From Byssothecium circinans (lineage: Eukaryota; Ascomycota; Dothideomycetes; Pleosporales; Massarinaceae): a stretch of DNA of 64,000 nt. Where the stretch lies: assembly GCA_010015675.1 (NCBI GenBank), contig ML976995.1:423292-487291 (forward strand), given 5' to 3'. A program made the translations under genes and the position numbers. The notes under the pieces were generated by a model, which saw nothing but the letters and a program-made list of their open reading frames with translations, was not told where the DNA came from and did not search any database. Below are positions 23,801-34,143 of the stretch, one piece after another (the stretch's first letter is position 1; the number at the start of each line of letters is the position of its first letter).

Positions 23801-26800
23801 GTATGAGGAGAGCGTTTGGGAACAAGCGCAGAAGCGCCTATTCGTACGACACCGGAACCTAGTGCCGGATTATTAATCCCTTCATTCGTCCCATATCCCT
23901 GTTTTACCCGCCCAAAAGGTTTCTCTCCGGGTTCCAAACCAGTTGCGGCAACTATTGCTTCTTATGGACTTTAGGGGGCTCAGAAAAGCTCGCTGATTGG
24001 CGAAAAATAAGACCCTAAGCCAATGTGGGTTAGCGTCATGCTGGCAGGGTACGGAGATATCAGTGGAGAAACGCGAGGGAGAATTTTCCTTGGATGCTCT
24101 TGCGCGGAAAACCTTGAATAATCGATGCGGTGAGCGTTTGCCCTGCAATCCTCTCTAGGATGTTAAAGTCTAAGCAACTTTACTCCATATGTGTCGCAAT
24201 AATAGTGTGGGGTGGAATCGTCCATCATAGTACCAGTTAATTGTGTGTAGTATCCATGCCTTCATTACTGCTAACTACAAGTGGCTCAAACAAAGTACAA
24301 ATATAGCCGTGGCTGCAGAGCTTATGTGTGTAAGCGACCCGCCAAATGCGCTCCAGAACGCCACCAGGCCACCTGCATCGTCGGTACCATGGTTCCTGAC
24401 CTGGACGACAGTCCCCCGCCTCTGGTCGTCTTTCTGCAGTCGCTAGATGCCCCTAAGATTCAGGTCGAAGCGCGAAAATCATCCACGTCCCCAATGTTGA
24501 GGCCAAAAAGAAGGAGCTTGGAATGTTCTGATGGTCAACCATGTTTTACAGGATCGACGGGCTATCCGACGTGCCGACCTGCATAAGGGTCTTCAGTCGC
24601 AATCGCCCACGTCGAAGCCCAAACGACGGACGAACTTTCCTATCGATTAGCAAATAATAATAGGCAGGTGCTGCGGCTACCTGGGCACACTTCGGCATGC
24701 AACTTGGCAACTATTGCGGCTGTCGGGTGTGAAACTCGCGCTTCCGACGGCAGACAAAACTTCCCTTTGCCCCTCGCACCGCAAGCTGCAGCCTCTTGGA
24801 CGCATCAAAGTCTATCTCTCTTCCGGAAAGGTCGACCTGTCTGCTAAGTGCCTGAAGCCGATCTCTTCGCCGACCACGCTCATCATACATAACCTTTTGT
24901 ATGATGAGCAGGTCGAATACTTAGTTTGAAGTACCTGTGGGTGCCCCTGGCGCAGACACTCTGCGCTAGACTGTGGAGGTTCGCGGATGCATGGTCGCCC
25001 CTGCGAGCTGAGGTGTCCCAAGGAGCGGTGTATCATTGTATGGACTCTGAAGTTTAGGGGGAATCTCAAGGCTTCATGGAGCGCAGAGTCGCAGACTGGC
25101 AATTGCTTCAAATCCCAGTGGGTCACGCGAACAACGTTGTGGGCTTTTTTATTTCCATCATGTTGGGTTCCTGTGAGCAATCTCGGCGACAAGGCATTTT
25201 TGGGGACAGGGCACGAGCGCGGTCATTTTGAACGGAGCGTCGATGTGCGAAAACATTCTCAGTGTTCCATCATCATCTCGAAATGGACTTTTGGGAGTGG
25301 ATCCCACCTTCTGTAAATTCGGGGAAGATCGGCTTCTACGGACCAACGGCGTTGTATTAAGAAGACATGCCGGAAGTGAGCACTCCCCGTGGACAAGCGT
25401 AGGCACGTTCCTGAAACACATGATTGACGCCTTAGACGCGTCTTTTCTCTGCATCTGCTCTCTGCATCTGCAATGTACGAGTAATCAATAAATGATCATG
25501 GCACCGCGGTGTCCACGGTGTTTTTCGAGTGGATGAACAGGACCCGGGAGAGTGTCTTCCCGCACTGGCGCGGGAGATGGCATAATGCTTATCAAAACAC
25601 GGAAAAGACAAAATGCCTGTGCTTTTACAGAAGAGAGATGAGCCGAAAAATATTGGCACCGTGCAGCAGGATGGTGACGGGTATCCTCAAATGATCGACA
25701 GGTCCCCAGTCGACGTTGGAAGGGCCCTCGCAGGTCTCAGGCCACCAGCTCACAGATGCAGATGCAAATGCAGATACAGTTTGCAGCCTGCGTAATCCTG
25801 CACTGTGATGTCGCATTTACAGTAGCACACAGTTCGAAGGCACAACAAAGTTTGATGCCTGACCATCAACATGGTGCATGGTGAGGAGAGAGGGGCACGT
25901 TAGCTTTTCCTTAGGCCCCACATCCAAAAAGGGAGGAACCTTGAAACCCACGTGTGGCGTACATATCCTGGATATGCTTGCCTTCCCCTCGCCTCGCAGA
26001 CGACAGGCATCGTATGCAGCTCGCCAGATTTGGACGCCGTTGGCTCCATCCAAGTGGTCAATTCTTGCTTCCTTCTCATCCCCCAGTTGAGGCCTAGAAG
26101 GCATGAGGGCGGGCAGTGGTCCTTTGCACGAACAGAGCGGAAATACGAAGAGCGAAATAACGCCGGGGAGGGTCGCTTCTAGCAGCCCGCTGCGCTTCTA
26201 CAATGGTTCGAAGCCTCGTCGCTATCTGCTCCCTTGACGGACCTAGCTGAAGGTCCTAGTGAACCAAGTATGTGTTAGCAGCTATTGACGATCTATTCTG
26301 GTCATTGGTCGGGGAGCTTCGCAAGTTTCCATGGCCCAAAGGGGAAGTGGGCCGAGCCCTCCCTCTTTCAACGGGCTCCTTCGTGCTCGTCTCCAAACTT
26401 TGTCCCGTTTCACCTTTTCACCTGCAGGCTGCATTATTTCCCCGCAGGCCGCACGTGTGGCTCATCACCAAGTGTTCGGCAACCCTTTAGTCCCGTCCAG
26501 GGTCAGAGCCGTCTGTGCACTCACAAGCCCAGGGTCCTTGAAGCAGTGGTTACGAGACCTGCTGGCTTGTTATAGCCTCGCCCCCTGCCATATCTTGCAG
26601 AGTCCAACATCTGGCTATCTTTCCTCTGTCCTAACTTTGTGGACACTGCTGACTTTAATTCTTCATTCTCGTCCTACCCCGTCCCGGCCCGTCAAAGCTC
26701 CACCCGTGCGCACCGCACTCACATAAACACTCCTACCCGCCGTCAAAACCGGGAACGTCCTCGTTATCTTTCACACGGAATCGTCATTGGGCGCTTGGTC

Positions 26801-26878
26801 CAAACTCGTCTGGGCCGCCGCTGACATAGCAACCTTGATCTTTGCTTTAACTCACACCGCCTCCGCCAACCATTCCTC
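20815..26878. other. Six-kilobase stretch without a supported gene
   Basis: Many short frames of 60-147 codons occur on both strands, but none has a recognisable domain, a protein-like composition, or consistent splice partners. Base composition is balanced, with no dense stop pattern like that of the RIP-hit transposons, and no transposon ends were found. It contains one strong hairpin (24871-24915). The last few hundred bases (about 26640-26878) are pyrimidine-rich and may be the 5' leader and promoter of the bZIP gene. The stretch could hold long promoter elements, upstream frames or non-coding RNA. Confidence 0.4.
24871..24915. repeat. Strong imperfect hairpin
   Basis: Left arm gctcatcataca (24878-24889) pairs perfectly with tgtatgatgagc (24898-24909) around an 8-nt loop. 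After a 2x1 internal bulge, cgacc (24871-24875) pairs with ggtcg (24911-24915). The 17 paired bases stand alone in a long gene-free stretch. It could be a regulatory or small-RNA hairpin, or chance. No T-run terminator follows. Confidence 0.5.
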
Positions 26879-28267
26879 ATGACTTCAGTACTCCATTACC
26901 GAGATCCTGCCGCCTATCGGACCAACGACCTGATGAGCACCACAAACTATGTGCCTCCGCATATGGCGACCATGAAGAAGTCTCCCTCATACGAGGGCCA
27001 TTCGTCTGGTTCAGAAAGAAAAATGTCTGGCTCCTCCAGTGTTAAGAAGCGCCCCTCAAGAGCTGGAACTCGCAGCGTCACTACACTTACGGCCGCCCAA
27101 CTCGAGCGCAAGAGGGCAAACGACCGAGAAGCACAGCGAGCCATTCGACAAAGGACCAAGGACCATATCGATGCTCTTGAGCGCCAGGTGCGCGACCTGA
27201 GCAACCAACTCGAGACCAACAGCTCTGGCAAGATGATGGAAGTGCTGCGCCGAAACGATGAGCTGGAGCAGGAGAACGCAATTCTCAGAGCACGACTATC
27301 CCATGCAGTTCAGGCATTGGGCATGCCAGAAGGTTCAGGTACGTCAGATATTCGTTTTATCACTCTGCAAGGTCTAGCCGTTCCAGTTACGGTTGCAAAT
27401 GCATTTTGCTTCCTTTTTCCTCGCCGGTCCGCGCCCGTTTTTGGGTAAACGACTTTTATTTTTCCACTTTATTTTTCTGCCCGAAGCGATTTCGCTTCTA
27501 TTTCTAGCAACATGCAGCATCTATCACACCCAGCCCTCATTAATCCCTCAAAAAGAAACCAAAGCTGACATGTCCCTCGCAAAACAGAATCCTCAAACAT
27601 GATGTCTGCAACAGGAGGCGCCCGATCGCCCAGCGATCGGATCCAAATCCTCAGTCAACCGCGGAGAACATCGACAAGCACGGCCAGGAGCGCCCACTCG
27701 ATACCAGAGATGAACACCACCCCGGTCTCGCAACCCCCACACTGGCAGTCCCAGCACAATTATGCACAGAATATGCCTTCACCACACGTCGAGCATCCCC
27801 AGACGAACTGGAACACGCATCCTTCAGCACATCAATCACATCCCACCGTGTCGATCTCTATCCCCGAGCCTACGCTACACGCTGTTGAGAACGTTTCGTA
27901 TCCCAGCCCCTACGGAATGGAGAACAACACAAGGTCCATGTCATATCCCCTGGAAAACAACACGCTTGTCACGTCCCAGCCACCGCAAATGGGCGGCTAC
28001 AGCACCCCCACCTCAAATCCATCACCTCATCCCAACGAATACCAGAGGCATATGAGCGTGCCCATGAATGCTCCCGCTCCCACTCATCCTTCACACCAGC
28101 ACCCATACCCCAACCAAGGACATCAAGGCTACGTTCCTCAGTCCAGCCATCCAGGCGATATGCAGATGATGGCTCCAGCACCGCATCCGCAGTCGCAGAT
28201 GATGAGCGAACAGGGCCAGATGATGTACCACATGCAACCGCATATGAAGGTTGAGCATCCAATGTAA
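26879..28267 (+). CDS. bZIP transcription factor with Pro/His/Gln-rich C-terminal region
   Basis: Exons 26879-27338 and 27615-28267 across a 276-nt intron (GTACGT donor, AACAG acceptor, phase 1 on both sides), giving 370 residues. The basic region is ERKRANDREAQRAIRQRTK at residues 76-94. It is followed by a leucine-zipper-like heptad region to about residue 145 (IDALERQVRDL, then LRRNDELEQENAILRARL). In alignment with Yap1-type basic regions, the usually invariant Asn is Asp here with Asn one position before; this N-D-R-E-A-Q-R variant is, as far as I know, common in a fungal bZIP group. The C-terminal ~215 residues are rich in Pro, His, Gln, Met and Ser, as in activation domains. It would act in the nucleus. 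Target genes are unknown. The very long upstream gene-free region suggests complex control. Confidence 0.88.
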
Positions 28268-29414
28268 TCCCGCCAACCTGCACCGCACCATCACCCCAAC
28301 GCCAGTCGCCAAGGCGGCGAGAAGGAGAAAGACCCGCAGCTCCGCTATAACGGGGGTCTAGACAGCGATGTTTCACCGCCCGACTCATCTCATCTCATCT
28401 CATCGCAACGCCTCAAACGAACAACCACCCAGATGCAACCTAGGAACCCAACGCCCCACCCTCCACGTTATCCAAAAGCGCGTTCCAGACCCTATAGTTG
28501 CCGATGACACATCGCGTTGGCTCGCGCAACAAAAAATCCCTCTCTTCCTCAACACCTTGCCCACGGAACAAGCCGGTCCATACGCGCCTAACCTGTTTTC
28601 TCTCCGAACTAGTGGGTAATAGTCGGAGATTTCCCACCTCGTCGACCAATGATCCCTCATGGGCGAGCTGAATATCTGGGATTAAGCATGTGCGGGATAC
28701 GATCAAGGCATCGGCGGTACGAGGCTTGCATGATGCGTCAAGATGTCAAATCCGCAACCGCTGGCACGCTACCAAAGATGGTCGCCCAAACTGCGTATCC
28801 AGCGTAATGCGCCATTTGTTCGCTCAGAACCTCAGATCAGGTCGAATCCGCAATTGCTGGCACACTATCAAGATGGTCGCCCAAACTGCGTATCCAGCGT
28901 AATGCACCACATTTTCGCTCAGATCAGCTCAGCGGCTGAGGGGCGGTGGTCATAGCGTGTGCTATTGGGAAGTTCCTTGCAGGGAATGGGAAGAGTGCCA
29001 AGGCGGGGGACGGCCGTCACTCGCTCATCACATTTCACGGAATTCCACCACGACACCACGAGCTTGATTCCTCGGCTCATCTTCGATCCTTGCATGCAAA
29101 TGTACTTGGATGAGGTTGCTGTTTCGGACGACTTTGTGTGCTCTCCCTCTTGTCTGCATGCCGGTATTGTACGACTGTTGATCACGGCACTAGCAACCGA
29201 GCCGCATGTCCGTGCTTTGTCACCATCATAGCCAAGCATCCTCGGCGACTTACCTTGTCGTTACCGCCCAGATGGGAAAGTTTACCTGCACGGCGTCCCG
29301 TCACCTCACGGGATGCGCTCTGCATCTCGATGCAAAAGTCACAGTGTGCTGCATGTGCAGGCAACAGCGTCTAGGGAAACACATTGCGATTGTACCTTTT
29401 GCTGTTGCTATCGA
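28268..29414. other. Convergent intergenic region
   Basis: Downstream of the bZIP gene and of the minus-strand oxygenase gene. It contains a diverged tandem duplication (28746-28930). No frame with protein-like character was found. Confidence 0.4.
28746..28930. repeat. Two-copy tandem repeat of about 95 bp
   Basis: Unit 1 begins near 28746 (caaatccgcaaccgctggca) and unit 2 near 28843 (cgaatccgcaattgctggca). They share an identical core (ggtcgcccaaactgcgtatc and the following cagcgtaatgc). Most differences are transitions (for example ccg/ttg, cgctacc/cactatc, gcgcc/gcacc), with C/G in unit 1 and T/A in unit 2. Confidence 0.75.
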
Positions 29415-31221
29415 TCACGCCTTGGCGGTGGAGGCCGCTGCTTGCTGTGCGCGGATCTGCGCCAATAGTTCCGGGTACTGCAGGAAGGTCAGCCAGTGAG
29501 CGTACATACTGTATGTGATGAGGTTTGAGGCTCCGTGGCGCACGCATCACAAGCACATCTGCATGCGGGAGTGAAACGCGAGATACTCACCCATCGCTCG
29601 CCCACATCTGGATGCGACTTGACGCGGTTCATCAACGTCGCTTCACCAAGATGCCCCCATCTACCCTTAACAAAAGTAAACTCCACGTCATCCTTCCGCG
29701 CTTTCCTCGCCTCGTCCCGCAGCTTCAACACTGAGCTCGGCACATCCATGGCTTCGAACTGCGCATCGTAGCTCACGCCCTGGAAGAACGGCACCGAGTA
29801 TCTCGCCCCCTCGCCCTTTCGCGGACTCAGCACGCGGTGTGTCGTCGATGCACAAACCCCATCCGTCAACGCCTCCATACCCTGGCCGATGGCGACAACA
29901 AGCGTGCCGGCAATGGGCTTGCAATCAACCCACTCGCCCCTCGCATTCTGCGCCTGCAGCCCAGGCTGATCACTCGCCTGCAACAAATACGACGTCAACA
30001 TACTATCCTTGTGCGGCCCCACGCCCTGTCTCTTAATCTCCCACTTCTTCTTCTCCATCTCGCTGGCACCAGCAGGAAGGTCCGGGACGTCGACTTCAGG
30101 ATACTTTACGATTTTGAGCTTGTGCTGCTGGTTCTCGTCGAAGAATTTGTCAAAGGCTGTGGGGGGCAGGTCGATGGCTTCGGCGATGAGGCTGGTGAAG
30201 AGCATGGAGATGTGCGACATGCGGCTCATGTATTCCTCGTACACGGGTCGGAAAGAGGGGAGGTGTGTGGGCGATGGCCATTGGTTGGGCGCGAGGAGGT
30301 TGTGGTAGAGCGGTGCTGTGGGTCCGGGGAGTGGTTGCGGGGTTGAGAGGTCGAGTTGTTCGCGATGGTCGGTGTTGAAGGCCGTGGTTTCGTTGTCGAG
30401 CTGGCAACGTCAACACTGTCAGTATACCGTCAACGATAGGCGGATATGCATGCCAATTCTATCTACATGCGGCTAATCCAGGGGGGGGAAGAAAAGAGAG
30501 GTGGAAGTGGTAATGGTTTGTTGCTCTGGTTGTTGTTCGATAGGCGGCTTCTTTCATCGTCTTTTTACGAGTGTACGGCTGGACTTGAAGATACCCTCTC
30601 TTTTGCATCCATCTTGTCTTTTTCTCCTTCTGCTCTTTACGGCGTACGGGTTAGGTCGGTCCGGAGCGTGGGGGGCTGTTTTTTTTATACCGTGTATGGG
30701 TTTATGGGTTTCCTTTCCTGTTGTTCCTGCATCGGTTTTCTGTCGTTTGCTTTCCATCCCAGCATTAATAGTGTCGTTACCTCTGTACATCCACCGTCGC
30801 TTCATAGCATAGCATACCCGATTTTCCAATCGAAGATAATTCTTACCATACTAAGTACTTTCTCTTCCTCTTCCCAAAACCCCCTCCTTCCCCCACTCCT
30901 CCAACAGTCGCCGACCCAACAACAAGCATCAAAAAAGACATGAAAACTAAAACATACCCTACTCCATCCCAAAAAGCTCTTCTCATTCTTCATCTCAATC
31001 CTCTCCTTCTCCTCCTGCGGCAACTTCTCGAAAAAATCCCTACACTCTGTGACCACATCTGCAAGCAGCTGGTCAGGCAGCCCTGTCGCGCTGAGGTACA
31101 GAAAGCCGGCGTTGAGCAGGGCAGCGCGCAGATCGGCGAGGAACCGGGGTTTTGTGGCGGGGGAGAGGGCGTGGGAGAGTGGGAGGATGGGGAGGGTGGT
31201 GAAGGGTTGGGGTGGTGACAT
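29415..31221 (-). CDS. 2-oxoglutarate/Fe(II)-dependent dioxygenase (isopenicillin N synthase-like)
   Basis: Exons 31221-30958, 30400-29591 and 29477-29415, all joined in phase 0, giving 378 residues. Introns are 557 nt (GTATGT..CCAG) and 113 nt (GTGAGT..TGCAG). The N-terminal DIOX_N-type segment (ALLNAGFLYLSATGLPDQLL) reads into FLGWSR joined to LDNETTAFNTDHREQLDL. Iron ligands are H218 and D220 in GVGPHKDSML and H276 in STTHRVLSP; Arg288 in ARYSVPFF is the likely 2-oxoglutarate contact. The last exon adds YPELLAQIRAQQAAASTAKA, a normal ending for this fungal subgroup. The family oxidises small molecules; the substrate is not predictable, and no other biosynthetic gene lies beside it. The first intron is about ten times the local norm. 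Confidence 0.9.
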
Positions 31222-33222
31222 CTTGGAGTGCGAAAGTTGGGGGTATGCGGGAGACAGAGAGTGGGGACCGTTCAGGAGTTGTGGTGTAGGAATGAGATGC
31301 GGGGCGTCCTCAACACCGGTGATGGCGTCATCCGACTAGCGAAAGCACTGAACAGTCTCGTTCGCATCAAACCAACACTCTCCTCTCCTCTCTCCCCAAC
31401 TCTCCCTCCCTCCCTCTCCGCTATAAGATTCGATAGAGGGTAGAGTCCGCCTAGTACCGCGCCATCCATCTAAACGCCAGCCCGAGAGCTGCAAGCTTGA
31501 GTCCAGTGATGAGAACGAGGGTGCAGGCTTCGAGGACGAACATAGCTGCCTTGGGTCGAGAGATTCCGATGGATTTCCGAGCACGATGGATTAATGAATA
31601 TGTTCCGACAGGCTTCTAAGCACGACAGCTTTTAGGAACTAGAAACGCAGAGCGGAGGGAAGGTTTTTTTTCTCGCCTTCTTATACCAAAGAAAAAGCCC
31701 ATGGAACGAGCCAGGGTTTGTCGCTTTATTATACCTACCTACCCAGCTACCTACATTCATTACCTACGTTTAGCCGCCTACCTGCTCGCGTGTTCAACAG
31801 CGAAGCACAGCAACGGCGTTCAGCACCGAATAGATGCTCGAACCCACTACGGGGACCAGCACACTCCCCACAAACGAAAAAGAAACATCAAATCACATGT
31901 GCAGCGTCATCTGCGGGTAAACTAGCCTTCACTCTACTCGACTGCAACTCACATGCCCTTCGCCAACCTGCACGTGGAAGCTTCACTTTCTTCGCCTCAA
32001 AGCGCTCCGCGTGTGCGATTATGGTTGGTCGGAACGAGTTTGGCATAATCGCCGACGGTCTACGATAGGTTGGGTAGAATTACCTTACTGGAAGCGGCGA
32101 AGCGAGAGCTCGTGACAGGTGTCATTTCTCAACGCACAACATTCAACTTCTCCACAGGGATGTTCGAAGGGTATCCCCGTGCGATTTTCGCGGCGAGGTT
32201 GATGAGAGGTCGATGGTTTGAGGTGAGGTGTGCACGCGACAACTGCGGGTAAGGCGCTACGCTGCCTATGCAGACGGCAGATATGGTCCAGGTCATTTTT
32301 GTCGGCCTTACTAGGTAGGCTATTTTTGCGATCAGATGGAATCGCTACTACACTGACTCTGTACTGTCTCAAAAAGTACGCTGCCCGAAAGAATAAGAGA
32401 TACCACGCTTTTCAATCCCGACACTCCGCGGAAAATATTCCGAGGTCACAGAACCATCGAACGAATGTCCGATGATTTCCCCAAGTCAACGGCCAACATG
32501 CGTACTTTGGTAGTTGGTACCCACCATTTCCCTATTCTCCGGAGCCGACCCGTTTCTTACCTTCCCCATGCACGCTGGGTCGCTGGGGACGAGCATTAAC
32601 GGCGGCTAATGTGCATTTCGTATTTCCCAGCTTGACGGGTGCGTTTGGCTGTAGGGCGGACGGGGTTTGATGTTGGTGTCGGTATTGGTGTTGGCGTCGT
32701 CGGATCCTCTTCTTCGGGACCTGCAGATGCGAGTCTTACTGTTTTCTAGTACGAGGGGGAGCGAACGTGCCAGGTGTTCGATCGGGTTTCGGATATTCGG
32801 GATCCAGAGAGGCGGGTGCTTTTTGACTATGATGATAAAGAGGAATAATTCCACGTGGAATAGTTGAGGTCCCGGTGGCTATATGCGGGCTTTCACATGT
32901 GTAATTTAAAAGTAAGCTTAACTGTTTACACCTGCTACAATGTTATATCGACTCTGTTCGCATAGTTTATTTGTTGTTGACAATTATATTTCTTTCATCT
33001 CAGGTGTAAGAGTGGTAGTTAGTCGTTTGGTGATGCCTTCAGTTAATGTATACACTACCGCCTAACAACTTCCACCGCATCACTAACACATGCTAACCAG
33101 ACATCACATGGCTACTACTAGCAGAATACTCTCTTCTTCGAAGGTCAAGTTTTTTTTTTTTTTTTGATTCGTCTCAAAACTTCCCCAGCTCGCCTACCCA
33201 TCCTCCAGAAAAGACCACCGCG
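31222..33222. other. Intergenic region with simple-sequence tracts
   Basis: Two kilobases upstream of the oxygenase gene. It includes CT-rich sequence at about 31380-31425, TACC-type repeats at about 31733-31770 and a 16-T run at 33150-33165. No supported gene. The left end probably carries the promoter of the minus-strand oxygenase. Confidence 0.4.
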
Positions 33223-33853
33223 ATGCCCTCGATCCATACAAACCGAAACCCCACCCCAAAACCCGCACCAAGCCCGTCACTCCAACGCCATATACATCAC
33301 CAACCCGCCACCACAGCCACCACGACCCCCCATCCCCCGTAAGAGAATGCATTCAGGCGCTGATGCGTAAATACCCCATTCCACCCCTACTACTCCTACC
33401 CCAAAACACAATCCTAGCAGGTACAGACACCTTCTTCTCTACCATTCCACAGGCATTAGTACAATCCCTCTTCCCCTCTTCCCCACTTCTCCAACCCCTC
33501 TACACATCTGCGGAGAAAGACTTATCGTTCTTATGCAATACCGTCGTCTTCTCCCGCCCCTTCACCTTTATTTCCTGCAGGACAGGCTTGACAACAGCAG
33601 TGGCGCGAATAACATCTTCAATGTTGTGTTGACTTCGACGTGGTGGACAGCGGCTGCTGCGCGGAAGTTTGAGAGGATGGGTTTGAGGAGTCTGGCTGTG
33701 CTGTCTGTTGTTCGCATTGGGTTCTTTTGGGAGGAAGATAAGGGTTATGTAGCGTATCGGCTGTATGGAGTGTGTAGTGTGGCTTTGGTTGTTTATATGG
33801 GAAGTTTGTGGTTTGCCGAGTATGTGCGGAGTATCATAGGTGGAGGGCGATGA
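33223..33853 (+). CDS. Possible small membrane protein, two exons
   Basis: Tentative model: ATG 33223, exon 33223-33338, 82-nt intron (GTAAGA donor, CTAGCAG acceptor), exon 33421-33853. The phase matches and the frame closes after 182 residues. The N-terminus is Pro/Thr/His-rich. The C-terminal half looks more protein-like: NNIFNVVLTSTWWTAAAARKF, then two hydrophobic stretches (LRSLAVLSVVRIGFFW and VCSVALVVYMGSLWFAEYV) separated by charged residues, suggesting membrane segments. I do not recognise it. A competing frame at 33363-33632 is also open, so the model is uncertain. Confidence 0.3.
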
Positions 33854-34143
33854 GGATGGGAAGACGGATGCAAAAGCTGGGTTACTCTAGGCAAATAGGA
33901 GGGAGGAGGGTCGGATACAAAATTGCTTACTTCATAAAATTGATCATTGCTAGGGGATATATAGGGTGCAAGGAAGAAAAAAGGGAGCAAACAGTGGAAG
34001 GACAACGGGGAAAGGAGAATGACCACATCTAGAAACGGACTGTCCACGCCATGCTTGATCTTCCGCCACATCCCTAAACCATAATACGAATTCCGGTACG
34101 ATCATACCTCATAACAAGTCCGCCCGGAAGAAGGTATAAATGA
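33854..34143. other. Short convergent spacer
   Basis: A spacer between the possible small gene and the 3' end of the senescence-domain gene. It is A/G-rich on the plus strand. Nothing else was recognised. Confidence 0.35.

Noticed and set aside
26195..26225. A tRNA-like GGTTCGAA motif
   Set aside because: The flanking bases cannot form the T-arm stem and no acceptor or anticodon arm could be built around it. No tRNA or rRNA gene was recognised anywhere in the window.
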